Origin: Planctomycetaceae bacterium
GTDB taxonomy: Bacteria; Planctomycetota; Planctomycetia; Planctomycetales; Planctomycetaceae
Direction: 5' to 3'
Length of the DNA: 6,780 nt
Assembly: GCA_016765335.1 (NCBI GenBank)
Contig: JAESQE010000591.1
Coordinates: 1 to 6,780 of the forward strand
Under the pieces are notes generated by a model. It did no database searches. It had not been told where the DNA came from and saw only the letters and a program-made list of their open reading frames with translations. Positions 1 through 6,780 of the stretch are shown here, in pieces; within the stretch, counting starts at the first letter, position 1, and each line of letters starts with the position of its first letter. The translations under genes and the position numbers were made by a program.

Positions 1-131
1 CCGTTCAAGGACCATTCTGGGGAAAACAGCAGCCTATTGCAGTTTCTAACCCTATTTTTATCGATATCAGCGGAAATGGCTTCAAACCTAACAAAGACCC
101 CATTTACGGTTCATTACCCGTTAAAAAATAA
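1..131 (+). CDS. C-terminal end of a CehA/McbA-type metallohydrolase paralogue (5' part outside window)
   Basis: The open frame starts at base 3, runs 42 codons and stops with TAA at 129-131; the rest lies upstream of the window. Its residues align without internal gaps to the last 43 residues of the 862-residue metallohydrolase on the - strand (3470-6058), with about 30 of 42 identical. They share the stretch WGKQQPIAVSNPIFID and the ending LPVK. In the first 21 codons the DNA is about 82% identical, and 9 of the 11 base differences are silent third-position changes, so both copies appear to be kept as proteins. By homology this is the last part of a secreted PHP-superfamily hydrolase, downstream of the metal-binding core, so no catalytic residue is visible here. 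Whether the full gene has the same domain order cannot be seen. Confidence 0.85.
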   Translation, partial: VQGPFWGKQQPIAVSNPIFIDISGNGFKPNKDPIYGSLPVKK

Positions 132-400
132 TCATACGCATTCGCATATTTATTATCGCGTTGATTTCCCCTAAACCCTTACCAGCACAAAGCCACGCGC
201 GTTAGCTTCACGCAGTTTCAAACTGGAATTGGCACAAGACCGTAAGAGACAATCCAGTCAGACTCTCCTGAAGGACTTGACGAAGCTCTCAATCAGCATA
301 GAATGGAAAGACATCAAGGTGGGAAGAGTTTGTGCCGATCTTGATGTTCTGCGGTCTATTGAGCGAACTTTTGTTCGTTTAATATGTCTGTGAATTAGCC
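132..400. other. Intergenic region upstream of tmRNA, no gene seen
   Basis: No reading frame with coding character and no RNA gene was recognised between the TAA at 129-131 and the tmRNA 5' end. No clear terminator hairpin follows the upstream gene. The last 45 bases hold a weak promoter candidate and a short palindrome, described separately. Confidence 0.5.
359..388 (+). promoter_or_regulatory. Candidate promoter of the tmRNA gene, with a palindrome between its boxes
   Basis: TTGAGC (359-364) and TATGTC (383-388) are separated by 18 bp and resemble sigma-70 -35 and -10 boxes (four and three of six consensus bases). A start near 395 would give a short 5' leader before mature tmRNA base 401, which RNase P would remove. 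Between the boxes lies the palindrome CGAAC-TTTT-GTTCG (364-377), extendable with one wobble pair to 362-379. It could be an operator. The boxes are poor matches, so the assignment rests mainly on position. Confidence 0.3.
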
Positions 401-757
<357 letters not shown>

Positions 758-761
758 TTTG

Positions 762-799
762 ATAGCCACTTACAATTGGTTGTAAGTGGCTATTTTATT
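762..799 (+). terminator. Rho-independent terminator of ssrA
   Basis: A perfect 14-bp stem, ATAGCCACTTACAA (762-775) with its complement (780-793), closes a TTGG loop and is followed by TTTATT. It starts 5 bases after the tmRNA 3' end, so the transcript would be trimmed from this hairpin. A T-run (757-760) precedes the stem on the + strand, but the opposite strand lacks a strong U tract and there is no incoming - strand gene nearby, so termination is probably one-directional. Confidence 0.88.
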
Positions 800-968
800 A
801 TGTATTGCCGTTTTTCTTTTTGAATCGCTCACTAAGGAAAAGAAAGCTTCAATATGGAGTTCTATCAATCCCGCATTTTTCTGGTTCATAAATTAGGGGC
901 AGGTCAAATCAGATCTGTATTCCCACTTTAATTGAGCGAGATGGCTTATTCGGTTGGCATGCTCCCCT
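800..968. other. Intergenic region between tmRNA terminator and DUF3147 gene
   Basis: No gene is seen here. The A/T-rich stretch must carry the promoter of the following membrane protein if that gene is not served by leakage from ssrA, but no pair of boxes stands out. The segment near 893-927, with AGGGGCAGGTC followed by a CAGATCTG palindrome, has the look of an element remnant but no ends or duplications could be defined. Confidence 0.4.
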
Positions 969-1319
969 ATGACCTACTACATCATTAAACTGATCATTTC
1001 GGCTGGATTAATCGTAGCTGTTTCTGAGATCTCCAAGCGAAGTTCATTCCTGGGTGGTCTTCTTGCATCGCTCCCACTGGTCTCCTTCATTGCAATGATA
1101 TGGATGTATGTGGAAACGGGAAGCAACGAAAAAGTAGCTGAACTTTCTAGAAGTGTCTTTTGGCTAGTGCTTCCCTCGTTGCCGTTTTTTCTTTTGCTGC
1201 CACTGTTATTGAAAAGAGGGTATAATTTTTATCTCAGCTTCGCTGTGGCAACGACAATCATGATATGTTTGTACCTTCTCATGATTGCCGTGCTTAGAAA
1301 GATTGGCGTACAACTGTAA
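969..1319 (+). CDS. Small four-helix membrane protein, DUF3147 family
   Basis: This 116-residue inner-membrane protein has no known biochemical function. Four hydrophobic helices are visible, at about residues 4-20, 27-48, 62-82 and 86-110, with short polar loops (SEISKRSS after helix 1, VETGSNEKV after helix 2, KRG after helix 3). The opening MTYYIIKLIISAGLIVAVSE, the LLASLPLVS and IWMYVETG segments and the FWLVLPSLPFFLLLPLLL helix match my memory of the DUF3147 family, which is normally 110-120 residues. A TTG at 954 would add five residues (MACSP), but the ATG at 969 gives the family-like N-terminus and is preferred. Neither start has a good Shine-Dalgarno sequence. The next gene starts 70 bp downstream on the same strand, so the two may share a transcript. 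Its role is not implied by its neighbours. Confidence 0.85.
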   Translation: MTYYIIKLIISAGLIVAVSEISKRSSFLGGLLASLPLVSFIAMIWMYVETGSNEKVAELSRSVFWLVLPSLPFFLLLPLLLKRGYNFYLSFAVATTIMICLYLLMIAVLRKIGVQL

Positions 1320-1389
1320 GCAGCACAAGAATTGCACTTCCGGACAATCAACCAGCTTACAAAACCCTCGATCCCAACACTGAATTCCC

Positions 1390-2283
1390 ATGAAGATGTT
1401 AATGCGATATTTGATCTGTATTTTATCAACCTGTCTATTCTTCGAAGCATCTATCAGAGATTTATCCGCTGAGGACAAGAAAGAGAAATCTAAAGACTGG
1501 GTGTATCTGGAAAACGATCACTTTCGACTTGGCCTGCTTCGTTCACATGGCGGTGCAATTGGTCATTTATCTTTGGTTAGAAATAATGAAAACTTACTGA
1601 ATCACTACGATCACGGTCGGCTTGTCCAACAATCATATTATGGTGATGCTGATGGTTCTCGGTGGGTGAAAAAGCCTTGGCGTTACAATCCAGTCCAAGG
1701 CGGTAACTACAAGGGAACCGCGACAGTCGTGAACGAATTCAAATCTACCGAAACGAGTGCTTACGCAAGAACAACTCCTCGGCACTGGGCATCTGGCACA
1801 CTATTAACAGAATGTTCCATGGAGCAATGGATAGAACTGGACGGCCCAGTTGTGCATCTACGTTACAAGTTTTCGTACAACGGAAGCCAGGCACATAAAG
1901 CACGTCACCAGGAGACACCAGCAGTCTTTATTTCTCCAAAGCTAAAAACGCTGGTTACCTACGCGGGCAGCAAACCCTGGACTGGTGACACGTTGAATAA
2001 GCACATCCCTGGCTGGCCCAACGAATCTGTAAGTATGTCTGAAAATTGGGCTGCTTACGTGGATGATCAATCTGATGGCATCGGAATTTACGTACCTGGC
2101 TCTACTAAAGCAACCTGCTATCGCTACGAAGGAGGCCAGGGGTCTAATTGTTCTTATGTTGCACCGCTGAGAACATTTTCAATCAAACCCGGCCTCACTT
2201 TTTCGTACCGTGCCTACTTGACTGCTGGGAATATTAAAGCAATACGCGCACGATTCGAGACTCTTCGAAATTCAAAGAATTGA
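1390..2283 (+). CDS. Secreted protein of unknown function, probable beta-sandwich
   Basis: The 297-residue product starts with a Sec-type signal peptide: Met/Lys/Arg at residues 1-6, hydrophobic core LICILSTCLFF, and a likely cleavage near LSAED at about residues 25-28. The mature part is rich in aromatic residues and glycine, with short beta-like segments throughout, e.g. HFRLGLLRSHGGAIGHLSL (about 45-63), HYDHGRLVQQSYYG (72-85), KPWRYNPVQGGNYKGTA (95-111) and YEGGQGSNC (246-254). The GGAI...HL and DHGRLVQQSYYG pattern reminds me of galactose-mutarotase-like sandwich domains in polysaccharide-associated proteins. That is an impression, not an identification, and no catalytic residues can be assigned. 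It probably acts in the periplasm or outside the cell. ATG codons at 1390, 1396 and 1402 are all possible starts; 1390 keeps the charged N-region, and there is no clear ribosome binding site. It converges with the gene at 2301-3206, 17 bp apart. Confidence 0.8.
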   Translation: MKMLMRYLICILSTCLFFEASIRDLSAEDKKEKSKDWVYLENDHFRLGLLRSHGGAIGHLSLVRNNENLLNHYDHGRLVQQSYYGDADGSRWVKKPWRYNPVQGGNYKGTATVVNEFKSTETSAYARTTPRHWASGTLLTECSMEQWIELDGPVVHLRYKFSYNGSQAHKARHQETPAVFISPKLKTLVTYAGSKPWTGDTLNKHIPGWPNESVSMSENWAAYVDDQSDGIGIYVPGSTKATCYRYEGGQGSNCSYVAPLRTFSIKPGLTFSYRAYLTAGNIKAIRARFETLRNSKN

Positions 2284-2300
2284 ACAGAGCCATGCCTCGA

Positions 2301-3206
2301 TTATTTCAATGACCGAATGGCACGGGAGTGAACAGAGTGAAATTTGTTAAAGAAGCTGGTCATTTTTTCTCCCAATCTTTTTGGGATGACACCTTGGTCA
2401 ACTGCCTGCGACGAAACTAATCCAAGATCGGTGTTCTGGTTCTCCCAAAGAGTAACATATTGGGTACCCGGTTTTCCTTCAGAATCAACCCCGGTGACGG
2501 TCGCCTGTATGAAAACTTTTAAAGCATCTGGGGCTCCATTTTCCTGGGGCATGGTCAGAACTGTCACCACCATAAATGGGGCACTCTCAACCGAACTATC
2601 AGTTGAAAGACGGATCTTCGCTTTATCCATCACAAGTTCCGCGTGCTTTTGAATAGTCTGTTTCATAAAACCTGCGGAATCAAAACCATCTGGAATCTGA
2701 ATACTAAAGCCCATCTCAGTAATTTCGGCCAATAACTGGTTGCCTTGCTCTGTTCCGATAATAATTTTAGGATTATCGCGGCTCATGCCGGGACTCTTAT
2801 CGTCAGGCAAACCAGCTTCGGTGGGTGTATCCTTAACCTTAAATCCACCCGAACCAGCAAAGGGGACGGCTTCTGATTTACTCATTACCGGGGATTCATT
2901 AACTGGATCCGGAGTCATTTCTTCAGTTTTAGAGGGGTCTATAATGGGTTTAAATGGTTGTACTATATTCTCATCTTGCCCTGAAGATTGCTGATGACCA
3001 TTTCCTTCAGCCTGAACACCACCATTATTATGAATCGCACGTGCAGGAGCCAAGCTGACAACGGATGTATTTGATGATGAGTCGTTGCCGCCCAAATTAT
3101 TAAAAAAGTAGACAACCCCTACAAGCACAGCAAAAATGAATACACCCTTAACAAGCTGAGCACTATCCACATTAGATTTTTTTCTCTTCTTCTTTTTGCT
3201 GCCCAT
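2301..3206 (-). CDS. Membrane-anchored protein of unknown function with a lysine/arginine-rich cytoplasmic tail
   Basis: This 301-residue protein is not recognised. It starts with a very basic cytoplasmic tail (MGSKKKKRKKS), then one membrane span (about residues 19-37, GVFIFAVLVGVVYFFNNLG). A long low-complexity linker rich in Ser, Asn, Gln, Pro, Asp and Gly follows (about 40-145), then a folded-looking C-terminal domain (about 150-301) with alternating hydrophobic strands (PFMVVTVLTMP, LKVFIQATVTGV, QYVTLWENQ) and a final helix ending in SRAIRSLK. The layout suggests an N-in anchor holding a domain in the periplasm. The ATG at 3206 is chosen: AGG (3216-3218) lies 9 bases upstream, while the alternative TTG at 3212 would add only two residues. 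It lies downstream of the metallohydrolase on the same strand with a 263-bp gap, so co-transcription is uncertain. Confidence 0.85.
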   Translation of the reverse strand: MGSKKKKRKKSNVDSAQLVKGVFIFAVLVGVVYFFNNLGGNDSSSNTSVVSLAPARAIHNNGGVQAEGNGHQQSSGQDENIVQPFKPIIDPSKTEEMTPDPVNESPVMSKSEAVPFAGSGGFKVKDTPTEAGLPDDKSPGMSRDNPKIIIGTEQGNQLLAEITEMGFSIQIPDGFDSAGFMKQTIQKHAELVMDKAKIRLSTDSSVESAPFMVVTVLTMPQENGAPDALKVFIQATVTGVDSEGKPGTQYVTLWENQNTDLGLVSSQAVDQGVIPKRLGEKMTSFFNKFHSVHSRAIRSLK

Positions 3207-3469
3207 TACCAATCGCCTATAAAGATTTGAAGTTGAATAATATCTCGGTTATCCATTTGATGCATCCACTGTGTAGAAAGTTCCCCCAAAACGGGAAGGT
3301 CTAATTAATCCACCCCCGTAGCACAGGAGCCACCTGACTTTGATTACAGTACCAGAGATGCTCGAGCACTGCAAGAGAGAACTTCTTTAATATTAGTAAT
3401 GCACGTTTGAGTACAACTTAGACACCCGCATGCACGGCAGTGCCAAGGATGCATCAATTTATCAAATAA
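3207..3469. other. Intergenic region between metallohydrolase and anchored protein genes
   Basis: About 260 bp with no convincing gene or RNA. A small hairpin (TTCCC 3281-3285 with GGGAA 3293-3297) lacks a downstream T-run and is not a clear terminator. On the - strand TATTAT, about 30 bases upstream of the start at 3206, resembles a -10 box, but no matching -35 box is seen. The region probably contains the promoter of the anchored protein. Confidence 0.4.
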
Positions 3470-6058
3470 CTAATCTGACTTAACAGGCAATGCTTCGAGG
3501 ATTGTATCGAGATTGGCTTTATAGCCCTTGCCATCAGCATCGATAAAGATGGGATTTGAGACGGCAATTGGCTGCTGCTTTCCCCAAGATGGACCTTGAA
3601 CCGGTCCCAGCTGAGAATTTTCTCCGGCAGCCACAACAACAATATGGGCATCATTGTTCAATTCGATTGAAAGCGTTTGGTCAAACTTTACAACCTGGGA
3701 ACTGAACATGTTTGGATGCGTAGCCCGTTTATAATTATGAATCGGGTGTGACTTTCCATTGATTAGCACAAACACACGATCAATATCGAACCAATTTGGG
3801 CATTGCACACGAACATGAAGATTCATTTTTTTAGACTTGGGTGATATACCATCACCAGGTATCGCAATAACTTCACCGCTAGTACGATCCATCAAGGAAA
3901 CACTCAGAAATGGCCCATTGGACATAATCAAATGAGCTTTTTCTGTTTCATGTACCATCTCCAGTGCCTGAATTTCATCAGGCTGGTCAGTTGAACTTTT
4001 TACCCAGTTTCGTAGTCCACCTGAACCATGATAATTGTAATGCGAGTCCGTATTAACCACGCCGGTTATTCGGTAGCCCTGATTCAATAACTGAAGCCAG
4101 TTGAGCATCCGGTTATTTCGCTTGCTTTGTTTCGACTCGTAAGGCGAAGATAAATTTAGAATTGATCCCAGTGGGTGGATTTCGATGGTCTCAATCAATG
4201 CCAACGATTCAGCATAACCGCCATCAGGCACTCCATCGCCATTTTTGTCGTAAAAGAGCCAACCAATATCAGGATGATTTTGTTGCACCAGTTTATCGCT
4301 GCGGTTATCCCACAAGGCTGCTCGTTGAATTTGCTTTTCCGGACTGGTATCAGTCAAAGGCCCACCACCATCTTGCGTGTGTGGTTTGCGAATCAAAGGG
4401 AAAACATTCTGATGATTCAAGGGCAGGGGACTACCTGTGAGTTCCATTCCAGAACATGTTGCAAGAAATTTTTCGATCCCCAGTGCCTTGATGTGGGGGA
4501 CGTAGGTGTCGATGCGATTGTGTTCTGTACATGGAGCAAATTCGAGATGTTCGCACACTAAATTCAACACCCGGCCGAATTGACTTCCGCTGTTATCTCC
4601 CGAGGGACTGCTATGACTATGAAACTCCGTACTCACCCATCCTGTTGTATCAACAACTCGTTTAAGCGTCGCAGTGAGTGACGTGGTCTCGTCAGGATGC
4701 ACTTTCACTTTTGTGAATAATGCATCGTATTCTGGTCCTCGACTAATAATCGCTTCATACTCACCAACAGGAAGCAGTACTTCATCGTGTCCCTGATGCA
4801 GATAGAGTAAGTTTTTGACTGCAACCTCTGCTGATTCCGGACCGAAATTCAATTGATTGGCGTCACTATCTGCTATCAATTCCACCTTGCAGGGCAGGGC
4901 TGCTTTGCTGCCATCAGTAACTTTAATTTTTAAAGTGCCGACTTCGATTGAACTCTCCAGTTCAATCACATTCACCCCTTTAAGAATACTCAGCGGTGCT
5001 TTTTCGATAAGAACAATACCGTGAAAAGAAACCTTGGCTGAGTATTCTCCCGTGGGTAACGATTGATCCACGCGGCCACTTCCATCAGTCCAAAGTGTGC
5101 CGAAGTATTTCCCCTGTTGAGAAAGTTCAATACGTGCATTAGGCAACCGGGTTCCAGATGCAAGTACAGTCATTGCAGTAGTGCCGTTTGAGGCATCAGG
5201 TAACTTCACAAGACCAGACCGTATATCACACAAATCAGAAGCAACGTGCCAATGAACAATGTTAGAAATTTCATCCCCTGCTTTAAGAACGAGTTCGTTT
5301 TTTTCGCCTTCGATTTTATAGCTCAGCAATGTATTTCGGGAATCACTACGAGAAGTCAGTAACCTGTCAGGACAAACAATCCCATAAGTCTGCTTCCAAA
5401 ACCTGTCATCAATCCAATAAAGTTCATTCTCCCCATTGGGTGACTTAAGCATGTCTTCCTTGCCACCATCAAGCCGGACTTCGTCAGAGAACGAAATTGT
5501 CAAATCCTTATCGCTGGTATTATGATACGTTTGCGTAACCACCAGATAACGAGAATCTGTTTTCAATCGGTAGCTGACAACCAATTCTGCACGGTCATCA
5601 AAAGCAGAGGCCGTCACACGGATTTCAAGCTCATCATGATTTTTCTGAGCCTGCTTCAGATGAACTGGCTTCCCTTGCCGATCAATAATTTTCCAGGAAC
5701 GAAACGGATATTTTCTCGCACCAGGGTAATAAGCACTGAGCTGGTCACTGGGTTGCTCATTTGTCGTGTAATCAATTAAGCAACCCGCAATTCCACGTAC
5801 TGTCATATTTGCATTACGAGAAGCGGTTGGCTGAGCAATAACCGCAGTGACATACCTATTCCTGAGTACAAAATCCCCAATGATTGCATCGATCTCTTTA
5901 CCTGCCGGCACAACACGATCCCAATTATCTGACTCAACTCGAAATACAGAGACGCCATCTGCAAGCATTTCTGCTGAAAATACTACTGAGCGATCTCCGT
6001 AGGATAAAAATAAAGCCGTAGATAATAGGAATAATCGAGCAGAGGATCTAACAAGCAT
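3470..6058 (-). CDS. Secreted CehA/McbA-family metallohydrolase (PHP superfamily), multidomain
   Basis: The 862-residue protein has a signal peptide (residues 1-29, cleavage near VFSAE). A beta-rich N-terminal region (about 35-290) is followed by a carboxypeptidase-regulatory-like fold (about 292-345, TVLASGTRLPNARI...TDGSGRV...LPTGEYSAKV) and a second beta domain (about 370-465). The PHP/CehA hydrolase domain follows (about 470-720). Likely metal ligands are H480 and H482 (TEFHSHSS), E512-H513 (CTEHN), H595 (NHP), H628 (EIHP) and D671/H673 (NTDSH). SNGPF at 713-717 closes the domain and a C-terminal beta region follows. The family is named after the CehA and McbA hydrolases of carbaryl breakdown; most members have unknown substrates, so the reaction here is only a metal-dependent hydrolysis. 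GGAGA at 6066-6070, 7 bases before the ATG, is a good ribosome binding site and fixes the start. An insert carries a Ca-loop-like DKNGDGVPD (604-612). A paralogue ends at base 131. Confidence 0.88.
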   Translation of the reverse strand: MLVRSSARLFLLSTALFLSYGDRSVVFSAEMLADGVSVFRVESDNWDRVVPAGKEIDAIIGDFVLRNRYVTAVIAQPTASRNANMTVRGIAGCLIDYTTNEQPSDQLSAYYPGARKYPFRSWKIIDRQGKPVHLKQAQKNHDELEIRVTASAFDDRAELVVSYRLKTDSRYLVVTQTYHNTSDKDLTISFSDEVRLDGGKEDMLKSPNGENELYWIDDRFWKQTYGIVCPDRLLTSRSDSRNTLLSYKIEGEKNELVLKAGDEISNIVHWHVASDLCDIRSGLVKLPDASNGTTAMTVLASGTRLPNARIELSQQGKYFGTLWTDGSGRVDQSLPTGEYSAKVSFHGIVLIEKAPLSILKGVNVIELESSIEVGTLKIKVTDGSKAALPCKVELIADSDANQLNFGPESAEVAVKNLLYLHQGHDEVLLPVGEYEAIISRGPEYDALFTKVKVHPDETTSLTATLKRVVDTTGWVSTEFHSHSSPSGDNSGSQFGRVLNLVCEHLEFAPCTEHNRIDTYVPHIKALGIEKFLATCSGMELTGSPLPLNHQNVFPLIRKPHTQDGGGPLTDTSPEKQIQRAALWDNRSDKLVQQNHPDIGWLFYDKNGDGVPDGGYAESLALIETIEIHPLGSILNLSSPYESKQSKRNNRMLNWLQLLNQGYRITGVVNTDSHYNYHGSGGLRNWVKSSTDQPDEIQALEMVHETEKAHLIMSNGPFLSVSLMDRTSGEVIAIPGDGISPKSKKMNLHVRVQCPNWFDIDRVFVLINGKSHPIHNYKRATHPNMFSSQVVKFDQTLSIELNNDAHIVVVAAGENSQLGPVQGPSWGKQQPIAVSNPIFIDADGKGYKANLDTILEALPVKSD

Positions 6059-6347
6059 TCTGAGTTCTCCGAATAAGAATTCGTGTTGTTATTTGACGAA
6101 TCGTTTCACATCAAGCAACTGGCAACGCAACATCAACCGACACAAAGGCTATTGTAAAACAGACCAGTGTTGACCAATGCAAGCTACTACATGTCATCCC
6201 GCTTAGCAAGTTGGGATACTCAAAGAGTCGGTGAGGAAAGCAAACAACCAATAGCAATTCCATGTATGTTAAAGACATTGAGCGATAGCCAGTCTCAAGC
6301 TTCGATTTGAATCTCGTTGCCATAAAATGAAGCGACTCTGGTTTCAC
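6059..6347. other. Intergenic region between histone-like and metallohydrolase genes
   Basis: This 289-bp gap separates two - strand genes. An open frame covering most of it (6111-6347, -) would encode 78 residues, but it has no ribosome binding site, no recognisable domain and an irregular composition, so I treat it as chance. No hairpin with a T-run follows the stop of the histone-like gene. The right-hand side of the gap is therefore not explained. Confidence 0.4.
6086..6114 (-). promoter_or_regulatory. Candidate promoter of the metallohydrolase gene
   Basis: On the - strand TTGATG (6114-6109) and TAACAA (6091-6086) are 17 bp apart, the ideal sigma-70 spacing, and would start transcription about 20 bases upstream of the ATG with the GGAGA ribosome binding site in the leader. 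The -35 box matches four consensus bases but the -10 box only three, so this is a weak call supported mainly by spacing and position. Confidence 0.25.
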
Positions 6348-6780
6348 TTACGTCCTTTTTTTTGTAGTTTTTTTCTTAGTGGCCTTTTTGGCTATCTTCT
6401 TTTTCGCAGACGATGTTTTTTTTGTTGCTGTTTTCTTCGCTACAGTTTTCTTCGCTACCACAGGCTTCTTGATGACGGCGGTCGATTTTTTAACCGACTT
6501 CTTTTTAGCCGCCACGCTCTTGCTCGCGGTCGCAGTTTTGTTGCCTTTGACTTCCTTGGTTGATTTCTTTGTCGTTTTGCTAGCAGATTTCTCTGACTTC
6601 TTCGTTGCAGGCTTTGCAGTTTTAGGTTTCGGTTTACGAGGGATTGTAATTTTCCCTGCAAGTAAATCTTTCAGTCGCCCCGGAACAGCCGTCAAGTTTT
6701 TTAACGGGTCCTCTTTATCTGGACCATCTGCGAATGCAACAGTCTTCTGGAGCTGGGAAACTCCGGCCAATTTTGAGATC
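6348..6780 (-). CDS. Histone H1-like lysine-rich DNA-binding protein (5' end probably outside window)
   Basis: At least 143 codons are open, ending at TAA (6348-6350). The last 100 residues contain 37 lysines, mixed with Ala, Thr, Ser, Val and Pro, in imperfect repeats such as VAKKTVAKKTATKK and a final KKATKKKTTKKRT. Such tails are typical of bacterial histone H1-like proteins (the Hc1/Hc2 type of chlamydiae, also found in planctomycetes) that bind and compact DNA non-specifically. The N-terminal 40 residues visible are less basic (KEDPLKNLTAVPGRLKDLLAGK) and may form a small domain. A TTG at 6770 could start a 140-residue form, but it has no ribosome binding site and the frame stays open to the window edge (I-S-K before it), so the gene probably begins further right. 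Nucleoid binding is inferred from composition; a basic tail on another protein is the alternative. Confidence 0.8.
   Translation of the reverse strand, partial: ISKLAGVSQLQKTVAFADGPDKEDPLKNLTAVPGRLKDLLAGKITIPRKPKPKTAKPATKKSEKSASKTTKKSTKEVKGNKTATASKSVAAKKKSVKKSTAVIKKPVVAKKTVAKKTATKKTSSAKKKIAKKATKKKTTKKRT

Noticed and set aside
1206..1478. - strand open frames across the end of the DUF3147 gene and the start of the secreted protein
   Set aside because: They overlap two well-supported + strand genes and the signal peptide region, with no coding character.
2284..2321. Shared bidirectional terminator between the convergent genes (GCCAT...ATGGC)
   Set aside because: The stem has 5 bp around a loop of more than 20 bases and lacks a T-run, so it is not a credible terminator.
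2344..2994. Two + strand open frames opposite the anchored protein
   Set aside because: They mirror the - strand gene, which has an anchor, a linker and a clear start; neither shadow has an RBS or domain.
3281..3297. Hairpin TTCCC/GGGAA as a terminator of the metallohydrolase gene
   Set aside because: The stem has only 5 bp and is not followed by a T-run on either strand.
3300..3469. tRNA or small RNA in the gap between the two - strand genes
   Set aside because: No T-arm motif or cloverleaf pairing was found on either strand.
4162..4561. Two overlapping + strand open frames of 92 and 128 residues
   Set aside because: They lie opposite the conserved hydrolase domain of the metallohydrolase and have no recognisable product.
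6111..6347. 78-residue open frame on the - strand between the histone-like and metallohydrolase genes
   Set aside because: There is no ribosome binding site, domain or coding-like composition, and it overlaps the candidate promoter of the next gene.
6327..6563. + strand open frame of 78 residues rich in Phe, Leu and Arg
   Set aside because: It is the antisense reading of the lysine-rich repeat tail, whose AAG/AAA codons appear as CTT/TTT.

Overview
The window most likely comes from a member of the Planctomycetota with moderate G+C, possibly in or near the Gimesia/Planctomyces group. The genus is a guess. The basis is the combination of a CehA/McbA-type secreted metallohydrolase, a lysine-rich histone H1-like protein, weak ribosome binding sites and loosely packed genes.

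Left part (+ strand). The window opens inside the last 42 codons of a gene (ends at 131) whose C-terminus is closely similar to that of the large metallohydrolase on the right. After about 270 bp without a gene comes a complete transfer-messenger RNA gene (ssrA, 401-756). It has a tRNA-like acceptor and T arm, a first pseudoknot, a tag reading frame coding AEKQYAMVA and a second pseudoknot. It ends at a 14-bp perfect hairpin terminator (762-799). Two + strand protein genes follow: a small four-helix membrane protein of the DUF3147 type (969-1319) and a secreted protein of unknown function, 297 residues long (1390-2283).

Right part (- strand). Transcription runs leftward through a lysine-rich histone H1-like protein (right edge, probably cut by the window), a large secreted multidomain CehA/McbA-family metallohydrolase of 862 residues (3470-6058), and a membrane-anchored protein of unknown function (2301-3206). 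The last of these converges on the secreted 297-residue protein with only 17 bp between the stop codons.

How the genes fit together. There is no obvious single operon. The tmRNA is a housekeeping element (rescue of stalled ribosomes with SmpB; smpB is not here). The metallohydrolase and the 297-residue protein are exported and may act on extracellular organic substrates, but the sequence does not identify a substrate. The most unusual structural point is that two paralogous metallohydrolase genes face each other in inverted orientation, about 3.3 kb apart, with the tmRNA gene and three other genes between them. I found no CRISPR array, insertion sequence, phage gene or defence cassette, and no convincing new system.
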